NCBI RefSeq assembly: GCF_002088235.1
Contig: NZ_AQQV01000004.1
Location: 124,001-188,000 of the forward strand
Reading direction: 5' to 3'
DNA: 64,000 nt
Origin: Oceanococcus atlanticus
GTDB taxonomy: Bacteria > Pseudomonadota > Gammaproteobacteria > Nevskiales > Oceanococcaceae
The notes under the pieces are model-generated. The model ran no database searches. It was not told the DNA's origin and saw only the letters and a list, made by a program, of their open reading frames with translations. Position 1 is the stretch's first letter, and each line of letters begins with the position of its first letter. This document shows positions 18,755-26,254 of this stretch, in pieces. Position numbers and translations under genes: made by a program.

Positions 18755-18779
18755 TAAAAAAGCCCTCGCGAGGAGGGCT
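18755..18779 (-). terminator. Rho-independent terminator of pspA-yiaAB
   Basis: A 7-bp stem AGCCCTC/GAGGGCT with a five-base loop is preceded on the plus strand by seven A, which read as a T-run on the minus strand. It lies 20 bases past the yiaAB stop. On the plus strand no T-run follows, so it serves tetR poorly. Confidence 0.85.
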
Positions 18780-18799
18780 GCGTTGTGGTGCGGCATGGG

Positions 18800-19096
18800 C
18801 TACTCGCGGTGGTATTCCTCGAGCAGCTTTTCGGCCCGCGCCTGCGACAGGCGATTGATCATCTTGTTGGATTCGAACTGGTCGCGCATGGTTTTGGCTA
18901 GGGTAAAGCTGGAACCGACCAGAAACAGCGTGCCCATAACGATGTAGCCGCGCATCCACAGGTCCACCGGCATCATCACCACCCCGGCTAGCATGCCCAG
19001 CAGGGCGCAGCCGAATGAGGTCTTGACGAAGAACACCCAGCCGGGTGAATCCAGCTTGAGGCCGTCGTAGTTGTCGTTCTGAAATGGGCTGTTCAT
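18800..19096 (-). CDS. YiaA/YiaB-family small inner membrane protein
   Basis: 98 residues with two membrane helices (FFVKTSFGCALLGMLAGVVM and a second near YIVMGTLFLVGSSFTLAKTM) and a charged C-terminal tail. This is the two-helix YiaAB domain layout, usually of unknown function and often linked to PspA. Its ATG overlaps the pspA stop (ATGA), so it is translationally coupled to the membrane-stress protein. It probably acts with PspA at the inner membrane, which is inference from linkage. Confidence 0.85.
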   Translation of the reverse strand: MNSPFQNDNYDGLKLDSPGWVFFVKTSFGCALLGMLAGVVMMPVDLWMRGYIVMGTLFLVGSSFTLAKTMRDQFESNKMINRLSQARAEKLLEEYHRE

Positions 19097-19758
19097 GCCG
19101 CGTTCTCCTGATCCAGATCACGTTTGAGTGCGCTCAGCGCATCCTCCAGAGCCAGGTCATCGCTTGCCTGAGCCTGGCCCAGTTCTTCGGCGCGCAGCGC
19201 CTGGGCGCTGATCAGCTCGTCCAGACCGCCGTCCACCCGTTCGCTATAGCGGGCCATGCGCTCACGCCGCCGGACGGATTTGCTGTACAGATCGCCAGAC
19301 ACGTCCGTGCCATCCATCTGCAAGGCTTTGCGCAGGGAAATCACGCGGGCCTGGCTGCCCAGTTCCTCGCGTTCGCGCAGCAGATGGGCGCGTTCCTCGC
19401 GCAGGCTGGTGGTCCAGCATGACTGCTGTTGGCACAGCTGCTGCAACTGCTCGATCTCGCGCTCAAGTTTGAGTTTGAGGTTGAGATGATGGCGCGCGTT
19501 GGCCTCATTGCCGTCGCTCAGGGTCTGACGGGCGCGCTGATCGTGCGCCTCGGACTGTTTGCGCAGAACACCGAGGCTGGCGTTGATTTTGCGTTCGCGG
19601 CTGACCGAGGCGAGCAACTGCTTGCGCAGACCGTCGAGCTCGTCATCGAGGTCGCGCAGTATCTGTTGACTCATGTGTGCCGGGTTTTCCAGCTGGTCCA
19701 GACGGGCATGGCTGTTTGCCGTCAGCATCTGTTCCATGCGTTTCCACAGGCTGGGCAT
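19093..19758 (-). CDS. PspA/IM30-family membrane-stress protein
   Basis: About 221 residues, almost entirely helical coiled coil, beginning with the short amphipathic helix MPSLWKRMEQMLTANSHARL that binds stressed membranes. The central coiled coil covers about residues 25-150 (many Q, E, R heptads), with further helices to the C-terminus. This fits the PspA/Vipp1 (ESCRT-III-like) family, though the identity looks divergent from E. coli PspA. The start at 19758 has AAGGAG six bases upstream; the open frame extends to 19809 but would run through the promoter. There is no pspF, pspB or pspC nearby. Control appears to come from an operator-bearing sigma-70 promoter rather than sigma-54. Confidence 0.85.
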   Translation of the reverse strand: MPSLWKRMEQMLTANSHARLDQLENPAHMSQQILRDLDDELDGLRKQLLASVSRERKINASLGVLRKQSEAHDQRARQTLSDGNEANARHHLNLKLKLEREIEQLQQLCQQQSCWTTSLREERAHLLREREELGSQARVISLRKALQMDGTDVSGDLYSKSVRRRERMARYSERVDGGLDELISAQALRAEELGQAQASDDLALEDALSALKRDLDQENAA

Positions 19759-19773
19759 GTGCATCTCCTTAAA

Positions 19774-19816
19774 TGAGCGTTGTTCAGAAATTATATGAAC
19801 ATTGTTCATTAGGCAA
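19774..19816 (-). promoter_or_regulatory. pspA promoter with two tandem operator-like palindromes
   Basis: On the minus strand a perfect TATAAT (19790-19795) stands 15-16 bases from a TTGCC-type -35 (19811-19816). The perfect 13-base palindrome TGAACATTGTTCA (19796-19808) fills the spacer between them. A second copy, TGAGCGTTGTTCA (19774-19786), matching at 11 of 13 positions, covers the transcription start region. The two centres are 22 bases apart, two helical turns. This layout is that of a dimeric repressor bound cooperatively at two sites. Confidence 0.7.
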
Positions 19817-19886
19817 GCGCCGTTCGTCGGGACAGCTGGGGCTGCTGTGGACTAAACTTTGCCCGCTACCGTTGTGGGGTGTGTTG

Positions 19887-20258
19887 ATGAATGCTGTGCT
19901 GGTCGCGCTGCTGGCGCTGAATCTGCTTGTACTGGGCGTGGTGCTGTGGCGCCTGGCGGTGCTGTCACGCTTGAATGCTTTGCTCGATACCGAGCTGAAA
20001 GTGCTGCGCCAGGTCCCCCAGGATCAGTCGCTGGATCTGGATGAGTTGCTGGGGCGCGGCAAGCGCACCGTGATCGTCATGGACATACTCAATCCGATGG
20101 AGGTGGCGGCCAGCCAGTCCTGGTTTGCCGATCGCTTTGGCAGCGTGGCAGCGCCGCTGATCCGGCGCATCGTGTATGACCAGGCGGTCAAGAACATCCA
20201 TCGCGAAGTTGCCAAGTGGGGCGTGCAGGCTCAGGTAACGCTGCACCGGGGCGCTTAG
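19887..20258 (+). CDS. Hypothetical membrane-anchored protein
   Basis: 123 residues. One N-terminal membrane helix (MNAVLVALLALNLLVLGVVL), a short helical linker, then a soluble domain with the conserved-looking core RTVIVMDILNPMEVAASQSW and a tail VKNIHREVAKWGVQAQVTLH. I do not recognise a named family. The ATG at 19887 is chosen because it starts directly at the membrane helix; the upstream extension to 19773 runs into the pspA control region. Its stop overlaps the next start by one base (TAGTG), so the pair is co-translated. The topology suggests an inner membrane protein with a cytoplasmic domain. Confidence 0.7.
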   Translation: MNAVLVALLALNLLVLGVVLWRLAVLSRLNALLDTELKVLRQVPQDQSLDLDELLGRGKRTVIVMDILNPMEVAASQSWFADRFGSVAAPLIRRIVYDQAVKNIHREVAKWGVQAQVTLHRGA

Positions 20259-20695
20259 TGATCGCGCTGCTGTCGCTGTTGTGCCTGGTCTTGAGCGTGC
20301 TGGCCGGGCTGTGCCTGTGGCGGACCAATGTGCACATCAATGCGCTGGCGGCCCAGCTGGCCCGAACGGCGGCGGTGCGTGCGGAGGCGCAACGCATGCG
20401 TGAAGCCAACGAGCGCCTGGCCCAGTGGCAAAGCGTGACGGAGAGCTCTATCGACAGCGGTACGGCAGCCGTGCGCGCCGTTCATCGCGGCATCGCCGCC
20501 ATTCCGTTCGACATTTTCGAGGCCATTCCGGCCACCCGCGACACGTCCCGAGTGGTGCGCGGGGTGCATGATTTCACCAGCGACAACGTGTACGCCGCGA
20601 TTTCACTGGTCAACCGCCTGGCCGGGCAGCGTGGTCGGCGTCTGCTGAGCCGTGGCGAACGGCGCAAACGTGAGCCGGATCAGAACAGTTCCTGA
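20258..20695 (+). CDS. Hypothetical membrane-anchored protein, partner of the preceding gene
   Basis: 145 residues from a GTG that overlaps the previous stop. One N-terminal membrane helix (VIALLSLLCLVLSVLAGLCL), a short coiled coil (about residues 28-55, AQLARTAAVRAEAQRMREAN), then a segment AVRAVHRGIAAIPFDIFEAI and a basic tail. The family is unknown to me. Its 3' end overlaps the convergent ArsC-like gene by 16 bases. With the preceding gene it forms a two-gene unit of anchored proteins next to pspA-yiaAB; a link to envelope stress is only suggested by position. Confidence 0.68.
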   Translation: MIALLSLLCLVLSVLAGLCLWRTNVHINALAAQLARTAAVRAEAQRMREANERLAQWQSVTESSIDSGTAAVRAVHRGIAAIPFDIFEAIPATRDTSRVVRGVHDFTSDNVYAAISLVNRLAGQRGRRLLSRGERRKREPDQNSS

Positions 20696-21030
20696 ACGTT
20701 TTCGGGTGGTCGACCCAGTGCATAACGTCCGTTGATGCACACGATCGGCCGCTCGATCAGCTTGGGGTTGTCCGCCAGGATGCTCAGCCATTGTTCGTCG
20801 CTGCGCTCATCTTTGAGCGACAGGCCCAACGTCTTGAATTGCTCTTCCTTGCTGCGGATGATCGCGCTGGGCTTGAGCCCAAGGCCCTGGCAGGCCGCGC
20901 CCAGTTGTTCGACAGTGGGCGCGATGCTGAGGTATTCGACGATGTCGATGTCAATGCCCGCGTCCTGGATCAGCTGCAGGGTCTGCCGGCTTTTCGAGCA
21001 ACGCGGGTTGTGCCAGATGAAGTTGTGCAT
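20680..21030 (-). CDS. ArsC/YfgD-family protein (arsenate reductase-like)
   Basis: 116 residues of the glutaredoxin-dependent ArsC fold: N-terminal WHNPRCSKSRQTL with the active cysteine, and later ERPIVCINGRYALGRPPENV, the family's C-terminal phosphate-site segment. The NPRCSKSR form is typical of the chromosomal YfgD subgroup rather than of plasmid ArsC (NPxCGTSR). No arsR, arsB or other arsenic gene is near, so true arsenate reductase activity is uncertain; a general thiol-redox role is possible. Its start codon is only two bases from that of the divergent DUF167 gene. Confidence 0.88.
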   Translation of the reverse strand: MHNFIWHNPRCSKSRQTLQLIQDAGIDIDIVEYLSIAPTVEQLGAACQGLGLKPSAIIRSKEEQFKTLGLSLKDERSDEQWLSILADNPKLIERPIVCINGRYALGRPPENVQELF

Positions 21031-21032
21031 GA

Positions 21033-21314
21033 ATGTCTGAAAACTCGCAAAAAGAAGTGATGCTTGAGGTAAGAGTCTCGCCCAAGGCCTCGCGAAATGC
21101 CATCAACGGCTGGCACGAGGGGCGGCTTAAAATCAGCGTCACCGCCGCCCCCGACCGGGGCAAGGCCAATCAGGCGGTGGAGCGTCTGCTGGCCGCTCAA
21201 CTGGGTTTGCCGCGAGGCGCGGTCGAGGTTGTCCACGGCCATACCCAGCGCAACAAGCGTGTTCGCCTCCGCGCATCGCAGGCGGTACTGACGTTGTTGC
21301 CCGCGCGCCGCTGA
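21033..21314 (+). CDS. DUF167 (YggU-family) protein
   Basis: 93 residues matching the small YggU/DUF167 family: LEVRVSPKASRNAINGWHEG, LKISVTAAPDRGKANQAVERLL, then GHTQRNKRVRLRA. Function is unknown across the family. The ATG at 21033 is two bases from the divergent ArsC-like start. An internal ATG at 21060, preceded by AAGAAG, would give MLEVRVSPKAS and may be the real start, leaving a more usual gap for a promoter. Confidence 0.9.
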   Translation: MSENSQKEVMLEVRVSPKASRNAINGWHEGRLKISVTAAPDRGKANQAVERLLAAQLGLPRGAVEVVHGHTQRNKRVRLRASQAVLTLLPARR

Positions 21315-21385
21315 GCGCCGACGCCGTTTGCCAGCGCGCGGCGAAAACTGGGTATGCTTGAAGCCGAATTTGCCTCCCCCGCGCC

Positions 21386-22849
21386 GTGGCTCAGCAAACC
21401 CCTTTTCTGCCGCTGTATCGTGCCCTGGTCGAGAACGCCCAGGATGTGCTTGGCGTGATCGATCTGGCCGGTCAGATCCGCTATCTCAACCCGGCTGCAC
21501 GGCTGTGGGGGCGCGGTCGCGCTGAACAGCTGATCGATCAACCTTTGCAGAGCCTGTGTCACCCGCAGGATCAGCGCATACTGGCAAGCTGGCTGCAGGG
21601 TTTTCAGCGTGTGCACGAGCGCCAGGTCTGCGAGCTGCGTCTGGGGCCTGATCAGCGCTGGCGCCGCGTGCAGCTCAGCGGCGTGCGTATCCGCGAGGAT
21701 GAGAGCAGTGAGGTGATCGTGATCAGCGGTCACGATGTGACGCTGGAAGTGGACGCTTCGCGCGCGCTCAAGGCGAGCGAAAAGCGTTATCACGGGGCTT
21801 TCGATTATTCGCCCATCGGCAAGGCGCTGCTGGCCGCCGACGGGCAGGTTGTGGAAGCCAACCGTTCGCTGGCGGAAATGCTGGGCTGCTGGGTGTCGGA
21901 GCTGCTGGGCAGCAATCTGTTCGCCCGTGTTGGCGGCGATGCGCATGATCAGCTGTTGCAGGATGTGACGGCCCTGATCGGCCGACATGATGACGTGCGC
22001 GAACGTGAATTGAGCTTTCAGCGGGTCGATGGGCAGGTCCTGTGGTTGCTCATCAACCTGGCCCCAATCTGGCGCGACGATGGCGAGCTGGAGCACTTTA
22101 TTGCCCAGGTTCAGGACATCACCGCGCGGCGTCAGGCTGAGCAGAATCTGCGCGAAAGCAACGCGGACCTGCTGCGCAGCAACGAAGAACTCAAACGCTT
22201 TGCCTTCCTGGCCAGTCATGACCTGCGTGAGCCATTGCGCGGGATTGGTGGCTCGGTGCAGCTGATCGCGCGGCGCTACAAAGACGCCCTGGGCGAGAGC
22301 GGTCACGAGTTGGCCCAGCAGGCGGTCAGCGGGGTCAAGCGGATGCAGGCGTTGCTGGATGATCTGGTCGCTTACGCCGAGCAGATGCGGGGTGGTGAGC
22401 TGGAGCGTCGTACGGTTTCGGTGAGTGCGGTGATTGATGAGGTGCGACAGCAGCTGGATGCCAGCATTCGCGCGCAGGGTGCCGACATCACCACCACCGA
22501 TTTGCCCAGCATCCTGGCCGACCCCGAACAGATTCGGCAGATCTTCGTGCAGCTGATCGACAATGCCCTCAAATTCGCGCGCCCGCAGGTTCCGCCGCAG
22601 GTGCACATCAGTGCACGCTGGCAGCGTGGGCTGTGGGAATTCTGTGTGGCCGACAACGGTATCGGTATTGCGCCCGAGCACCATCAGCAGATCTTTGAGG
22701 TGTTTCGCCGCCTGGATCCGGACACCGCCGGTACCGGCATGGGTCTGGCCACGGTGCGCAAGATCATCGAGCGTCACGGCGGCACCATCCGGGTCGAGTC
22801 CAGCGCCGGTGATGGTGCTCGTTTCCGCTTTACCCTGCCGCCGGAGTAG
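21386..22849 (+). CDS. Soluble sensor histidine kinase with two PAS domains
   Basis: 487 residues with no membrane helix, so a cytoplasmic sensor. PAS1 about 8-125, PAS2 with PAC about 132-250, a coiled linker, HisKA with phospho-His278 in LASHDLREPLRG, and a C-terminal ATPase with Asn393 (LIDNALKFA), DNGIGI (423-428) and GTGMGLA (449-455). The SHDLREPLR form is common in phytochrome-like and Cph1-type kinases, but no chromophore domain is seen. No response regulator is adjacent, so it is an orphan whose partner lies elsewhere. It begins at a GTG without a clear ribosome site, so the exact start is uncertain. Confidence 0.9.
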   Translation: MAQQTPFLPLYRALVENAQDVLGVIDLAGQIRYLNPAARLWGRGRAEQLIDQPLQSLCHPQDQRILASWLQGFQRVHERQVCELRLGPDQRWRRVQLSGVRIREDESSEVIVISGHDVTLEVDASRALKASEKRYHGAFDYSPIGKALLAADGQVVEANRSLAEMLGCWVSELLGSNLFARVGGDAHDQLLQDVTALIGRHDDVRERELSFQRVDGQVLWLLINLAPIWRDDGELEHFIAQVQDITARRQAEQNLRESNADLLRSNEELKRFAFLASHDLREPLRGIGGSVQLIARRYKDALGESGHELAQQAVSGVKRMQALLDDLVAYAEQMRGGELERRTVSVSAVIDEVRQQLDASIRAQGADITTTDLPSILADPEQIRQIFVQLIDNALKFARPQVPPQVHISARWQRGLWEFCVADNGIGIAPEHHQQIFEVFRRLDPDTAGTGMGLATVRKIIERHGGTIRVESSAGDGARFRFTLPPE

Positions 22850-22876
22850 CGCGTGGTCGGGTGAGGGTGAGTTCGC

Positions 22877-22882
22877 TATAAT
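22877..22882 (+). promoter_or_regulatory. -10 element of the mdh promoter
   Basis: A perfect TATAAT stands 54 bases before the mdh ATG in the gap after the kinase gene. The -35 position (22854-22859) holds only a weak GTGGTC, so the promoter may need an activator or tolerate a poor -35. Confidence 0.55.
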
Positions 22883-22935
22883 CCGCCGTCTTTTCGCGGC
22901 CTGACGGGCCACCACAGTTTCAACAGGAGTGGATT

Positions 22936-23913
22936 ATGAAAGCACCGGTACGTGTAGCCATCACAGGTGGCGCCGGCCAGATTGCCTATTCCCTGGCGTT
23001 CCGTATCGCCTCGGGTGACATGCTCGGTCCGGACCAGCCGGTCATTCTGCAGCTGCTGGAAATTCCGCCGGCCATGGGCGCCCTGGAAGGCGTGGTCATG
23101 GAACTGAATGACTGTGCGTTCCCGCTGGTGCACGGCATCGTTGCCACCGATGATCCCAACGTAGCCTTCAAGGATGCTGATTACGCGCTGCTGGTCGGCG
23201 CCCGTCCGCGCGGCCCGGGCATGGAGCGCAAGGACCTGCTGCAGGCCAATGCCCAGATCTTCTCGGTTCAGGGCAAGGCACTGAATGATCACGCCAGCCG
23301 TGACGTCAAGGTGCTGGTTGTCGGCAACCCGGCCAACACCAATGCGCTGATTGCGCGTGAGAACGCGCCGGATCTCAACCCGCGTCAGTTCACCGCCATG
23401 ATGCGTCTGGACCACAACCGCGCTCTCAGCCAGCTGGCCGAAAAAACCGGCAAGCACACCACCGACATCGACAAGATGATCGTGTGGGGTAACCACAGCG
23501 CGACCCAGTACCCTGACCTGCACCATGCCACGGTGGCGGGTGAGGCTGCGCTGGGTCTGGTTGATCAGGCCTGGTACGAAAACGACTTCATTCCGGTGGT
23601 GCAGCAGCGTGGCGCAGCCATCATCAAGGCGCGCGGCGCCTCCTCGGCCGCATCGGCCGCATCCGCTGCCGTTGATCACATGCGCAGCTGGGCGCTGGGC
23701 AGCAATGGTGGCTGGGTGTCGATGGGCGTAGCCTCCGACGGCAGCTACGGCGTGGCCGAAGGCATCGTCTACTCCTACCCGTGTGTGTGTGAAAACGGTG
23801 ATTACACCGTGGTGCAGGGGCTGGAGATCAACGCATTCAGTCAGGCCCGCATGGACGCCACCGAGCAGGAACTGCGCGAAGAGCGTGCCGCGGTGGAAGA
23901 GCTGCTCGGCTAA
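22936..23913 (+). CDS. mdh: Malate dehydrogenase (NAD)
   Basis: Oxidises malate to oxaloacetate in the TCA cycle, cytoplasmic. 325 residues of the cytosolic-type (long) malate dehydrogenase: NAD motif [49 protein letters not shown] with the substrate arginines, [18 protein letters not shown], and the catalytic histidine in [13 protein letters not shown]. Good ribosome site AGGAG before the ATG. It is transcribed alone between its own promoter and a strong terminator. A second TCA cluster (gltA with malic enzyme) lies at 50.9-53.4 kb. Confidence 0.97.
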   Translation: MKAPVRVAITGGAGQIAYSLAFRIASGDMLGPDQPVILQLLEIPPAMGALEGVVMELNDCAFPLVHGIVATDDPNVAFKDADYALLVGARPRGPGMERKDLLQANAQIFSVQGKALNDHASRDVKVLVVGNPANTNALIARENAPDLNPRQFTAMMRLDHNRALSQLAEKTGKHTTDIDKMIVWGNHSATQYPDLHHATVAGEAALGLVDQAWYENDFIPVVQQRGAAIIKARGASSAASAASAAVDHMRSWALGSNGGWVSMGVASDGSYGVAEGIVYSYPCVCENGDYTVVQGLEINAFSQARMDATEQELREERAAVEELLG

Positions 23914-23936
23914 GCGTAGCCGTACTTTGCATTACC

Positions 23937-23969
23937 AACCCGGGGTGGCGAGCACCCCGGGTTTTTTTT
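23937..23969 (+). terminator. Rho-independent terminator of mdh
   Basis: An 11-bp perfect stem (AACCCGGGGTG pairing with CACCCCGGGTT), a five-base loop and eight T. It separates mdh from the convergent sulfide:quinone oxidoreductase gene. Confidence 0.95.
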
Positions 23970-23993
23970 ATGCCTAGGTGATGAGAAAGCCGT

Positions 23994-25235
23994 TCAGGGA
24001 GCGTCTTCGGCCACCGGTTTGACCAGCCACTCGCGGCCCTTGAGCATGCCGCTCCAGTAGATTGGCGGCAGCAGGGTTTCTTTCAAAAACCAGGCGCGGC
24101 GGGGGGGTTTGCGACCGTCCAGAAACCAGCTGGGGAAACTCGGCAACAGCTTGCCGCCATAGCCGAATTCGGCGAGTACGATCTTGCCGCGCTCGACCGT
24201 CAGCGGACATGAGCCGTAGCCGTCGTAGTGTGCGATGCCGCGGTTGTTGCCGTGGATGTCGGCCATGATGTTGTTGGCCACGATCGGCGCCTGCTTGCGG
24301 GCCGCAGCGGCGGTTTTGGCATTCGGTGCGTTCATCACATCGCCCAGGGCCCAGATGTTGTCGAAGTGTTTGTGGCGCAGGGTGCTTTGGTCGACATCGA
24401 CCCAGCCTGCGCTGTCGGCCAGCGCGCTGTCACGAATGAACGCCGGTGCCTGCTGTGGCGGGCAGACGTGAATCATGTCGAATGTGCGGCTTGTTTCGAT
24501 GGCGTCGCCGTTCTCATTGGTGGTATTGAACCAGGCGGTTTTGGCGCCCCCATCGATGCGTGTCAGGGTGTGGTTGAAGTTGAGATTGATGGCGTACTTG
24601 TCGACGTACTGCATCAGCGCGGGCACATAATCGGCCACCCCGAACAGGACGCCGCCAGCGTTGCAGAAGTCCACCTGAATGTCCTGCAGCACGCCCTGGC
24701 GCAACCAGTGATCGCAGGACAGATACATGGCCTTCTGCGGCGCGCCGGCACATTTGATGGGCATGGGCGGCTGGGTGAAGATGGCGCGGCCACCCTTGAG
24801 CGCCTGCACCAGTTCCCAGGTATAGGGCGCCAGGTCGTATCGGTAGTTGGAGGTCACCCCGTTCTTGCCCAGGGTGTCGCTCAGGCCTTCGATGCCGTCC
24901 CAGTTGAGCGTAAGGCCCGGGGCCACCACCAGCCGTTTGTAGTTCAGGCGTTCCTGGCTGTCGGTGACCACCGCGTTGCTTTCTGGCTCGAACGCGACCA
25001 CGCTGGCCTTGATGCGCCGGATGCCGGATGGGATCAGCGTGTCCATGTCGCGGGCGGTCTGCTCGGGGGTGAACACGCCGCCGCCGACCAGAGTCCAGCC
25101 CGGCTGGTAGTAATGCACGTCGGCCGGGTCGATGATGCCGATATCGAGCCCGGGCTGGCGTTTTTTCAGGCTCGCCGCAGTGGCGATGCCGGCGGCTCCG
25201 CCGCCGACGATGAGCACGTCGTGGATGCGCGACAT
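23994..25235 (-). CDS. sqr: Sulfide:quinone oxidoreductase, type II-like
   Basis: Oxidises sulfide at the inner membrane and passes electrons to quinone, leaving persulfide or polysulfide. 413 residues: FAD motif VLIVGGGAAGIATAASL, and the two catalytic cysteines of SQR, Cys162 in PIKCAGAPQKAMYL and Cys343 in YDGYGSCPLTVERGKIVL. The KCAGAPQK motif is that of type II enzymes, including mitochondrial SQOR. The C-terminal segment with PPIYWSGMLKG is amphipathic and fits membrane attachment. It is the third gene of the operon cydA-cydB-sqr (15-base gap, AAGGAG ribosome site), so expression is tied to the bd oxidase. No persulfide dioxygenase or rhodanese gene is adjacent. Confidence 0.92.
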   Translation of the reverse strand: MSRIHDVLIVGGGAAGIATAASLKKRQPGLDIGIIDPADVHYYQPGWTLVGGGVFTPEQTARDMDTLIPSGIRRIKASVVAFEPESNAVVTDSQERLNYKRLVVAPGLTLNWDGIEGLSDTLGKNGVTSNYRYDLAPYTWELVQALKGGRAIFTQPPMPIKCAGAPQKAMYLSCDHWLRQGVLQDIQVDFCNAGGVLFGVADYVPALMQYVDKYAINLNFNHTLTRIDGGAKTAWFNTTNENGDAIETSRTFDMIHVCPPQQAPAFIRDSALADSAGWVDVDQSTLRHKHFDNIWALGDVMNAPNAKTAAAARKQAPIVANNIMADIHGNNRGIAHYDGYGSCPLTVERGKIVLAEFGYGGKLLPSFPSWFLDGRKPPRRAWFLKETLLPPIYWSGMLKGREWLVKPVAEDAP

Positions 25236-25250
25236 GGAATCTCCTTGGAT

Positions 25251-26243
25251 CTAGTCGTAGCTGAGCGCCGTCGCCTTACCGTGGAAAATGCGATAGACCA
25301 CGAAGGTGTAGGCGAGAATCATGGGCAGGGTCAGGGCCACGCCAACCAGGGTGAAGAGCAGCGAGCTGACCGAGGCGGAGGCTTCCCAGATCGTCATCTG
25401 CCCGATGATGATGTGGGGGAACAGGCTGTAAGCCAGCCCCAGACTGGCCATCAGGCAGATCAGCACGGTCAGCCCGAAAACACGCCACGGCTGGGCGGCC
25501 TGCTGTTCACTGGATGTGCGCAGGGTCAGCACGATGCCGACGAAGCTGGCCAGCGTGACCAATGGAATGGGTGCCAGCCACAGTGCATTGGGCAGGCTGA
25601 ACCATTTGGCTGCAATGGCCGGGCTGACCAGCGGGGTGGCGATGGAGATCAGGCCCAGGCCCAGGCCCATGGGCCAGATTGCACGCCCGCCCCACAGGTG
25701 GCTTTTACGTTGCAGCGTGCCTTCGGTTTTCATGTTGAGCCAGCCGCAGCCCAGGACCACATAAAGCGCGGGCAGGGTGAGTGCGATGAGCACGGAAAAC
25801 AGCACGCTGGTGGTGCCGTCACGCAGACCGGTGACGTAGGCGCCGAGCATCCAGCCCTGGGCCATCGCACTGATCAGCGAGCCGGCAAAGAACGCCCGAT
25901 TCCACAGGGCACGGCGGTGATCGCCGGCTTTGACCCTGAGATCAAAGGCCACGCCACGCAGGATCAGACCCATCAGCATGATGGTGACGGGCAGGTACAG
26001 ATGGGTGAGCACGATGCCGTGGGCCAGCGGAAAGGCGATCAGCAGTATGCCCACACCGAGCACGATCCAGGTCTCATTGGCATCCCAGAAGGGGCCAATG
26101 GAGGCGATCATGGTGTCCTTTTCGGACTCCTCGGCCAGTGGCAGCAGGATGCCTACGCCGAGGTCGTAGCCATCGAGGATCACGTAGATCAGCAAGGCCA
26201 GGCCCATGGCGGCCATGTAGATGATGGGAAGCCAGAATTCCAT
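25251..26243 (-). CDS. cydB: Cytochrome bd-type quinol oxidase subunit II (CIO type)
   Basis: 330 residues, about eight membrane helices, starting with MEFWLPIIYMAAMGLALLIY then LDGYDLGVGILLPL, the subunit II signature. GPFWDANETWIVLGVG and the HLYLPVTIMLMGLILRG segment are family features. The size (E. coli CydB has 379 residues) and pattern fit the cyanide-insensitive oxidase group. It lies 11 bases after cydA and 15 bases before sqr in the same direction. It forms the heterodimeric quinol:oxygen oxidoreductase with CydA in the inner membrane. No cydX-like small ORF is evident between or after the genes. Confidence 0.95.
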   Translation of the reverse strand: MEFWLPIIYMAAMGLALLIYVILDGYDLGVGILLPLAEESEKDTMIASIGPFWDANETWIVLGVGILLIAFPLAHGIVLTHLYLPVTIMLMGLILRGVAFDLRVKAGDHRRALWNRAFFAGSLISAMAQGWMLGAYVTGLRDGTTSVLFSVLIALTLPALYVVLGCGWLNMKTEGTLQRKSHLWGGRAIWPMGLGLGLISIATPLVSPAIAAKWFSLPNALWLAPIPLVTLASFVGIVLTLRTSSEQQAAQPWRVFGLTVLICLMASLGLAYSLFPHIIIGQMTIWEASASVSSLLFTLVGVALTLPMILAYTFVVYRIFHGKATALSYD

Positions 26244-26254
26244 AGTGCGTTCCT

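Noticed and set aside
20680-21030. Arsenic-resistance locus around the ArsC-like gene
   Set aside because: No arsR, arsB, acr3 or arsH neighbour; the NPRCSKSR motif is that of the general YfgD group.
21197-22915. Open frame of 572 codons antisense to the PAS histidine kinase
   Set aside because: The plus strand encodes a kinase with all motifs; the antisense frame shows none.
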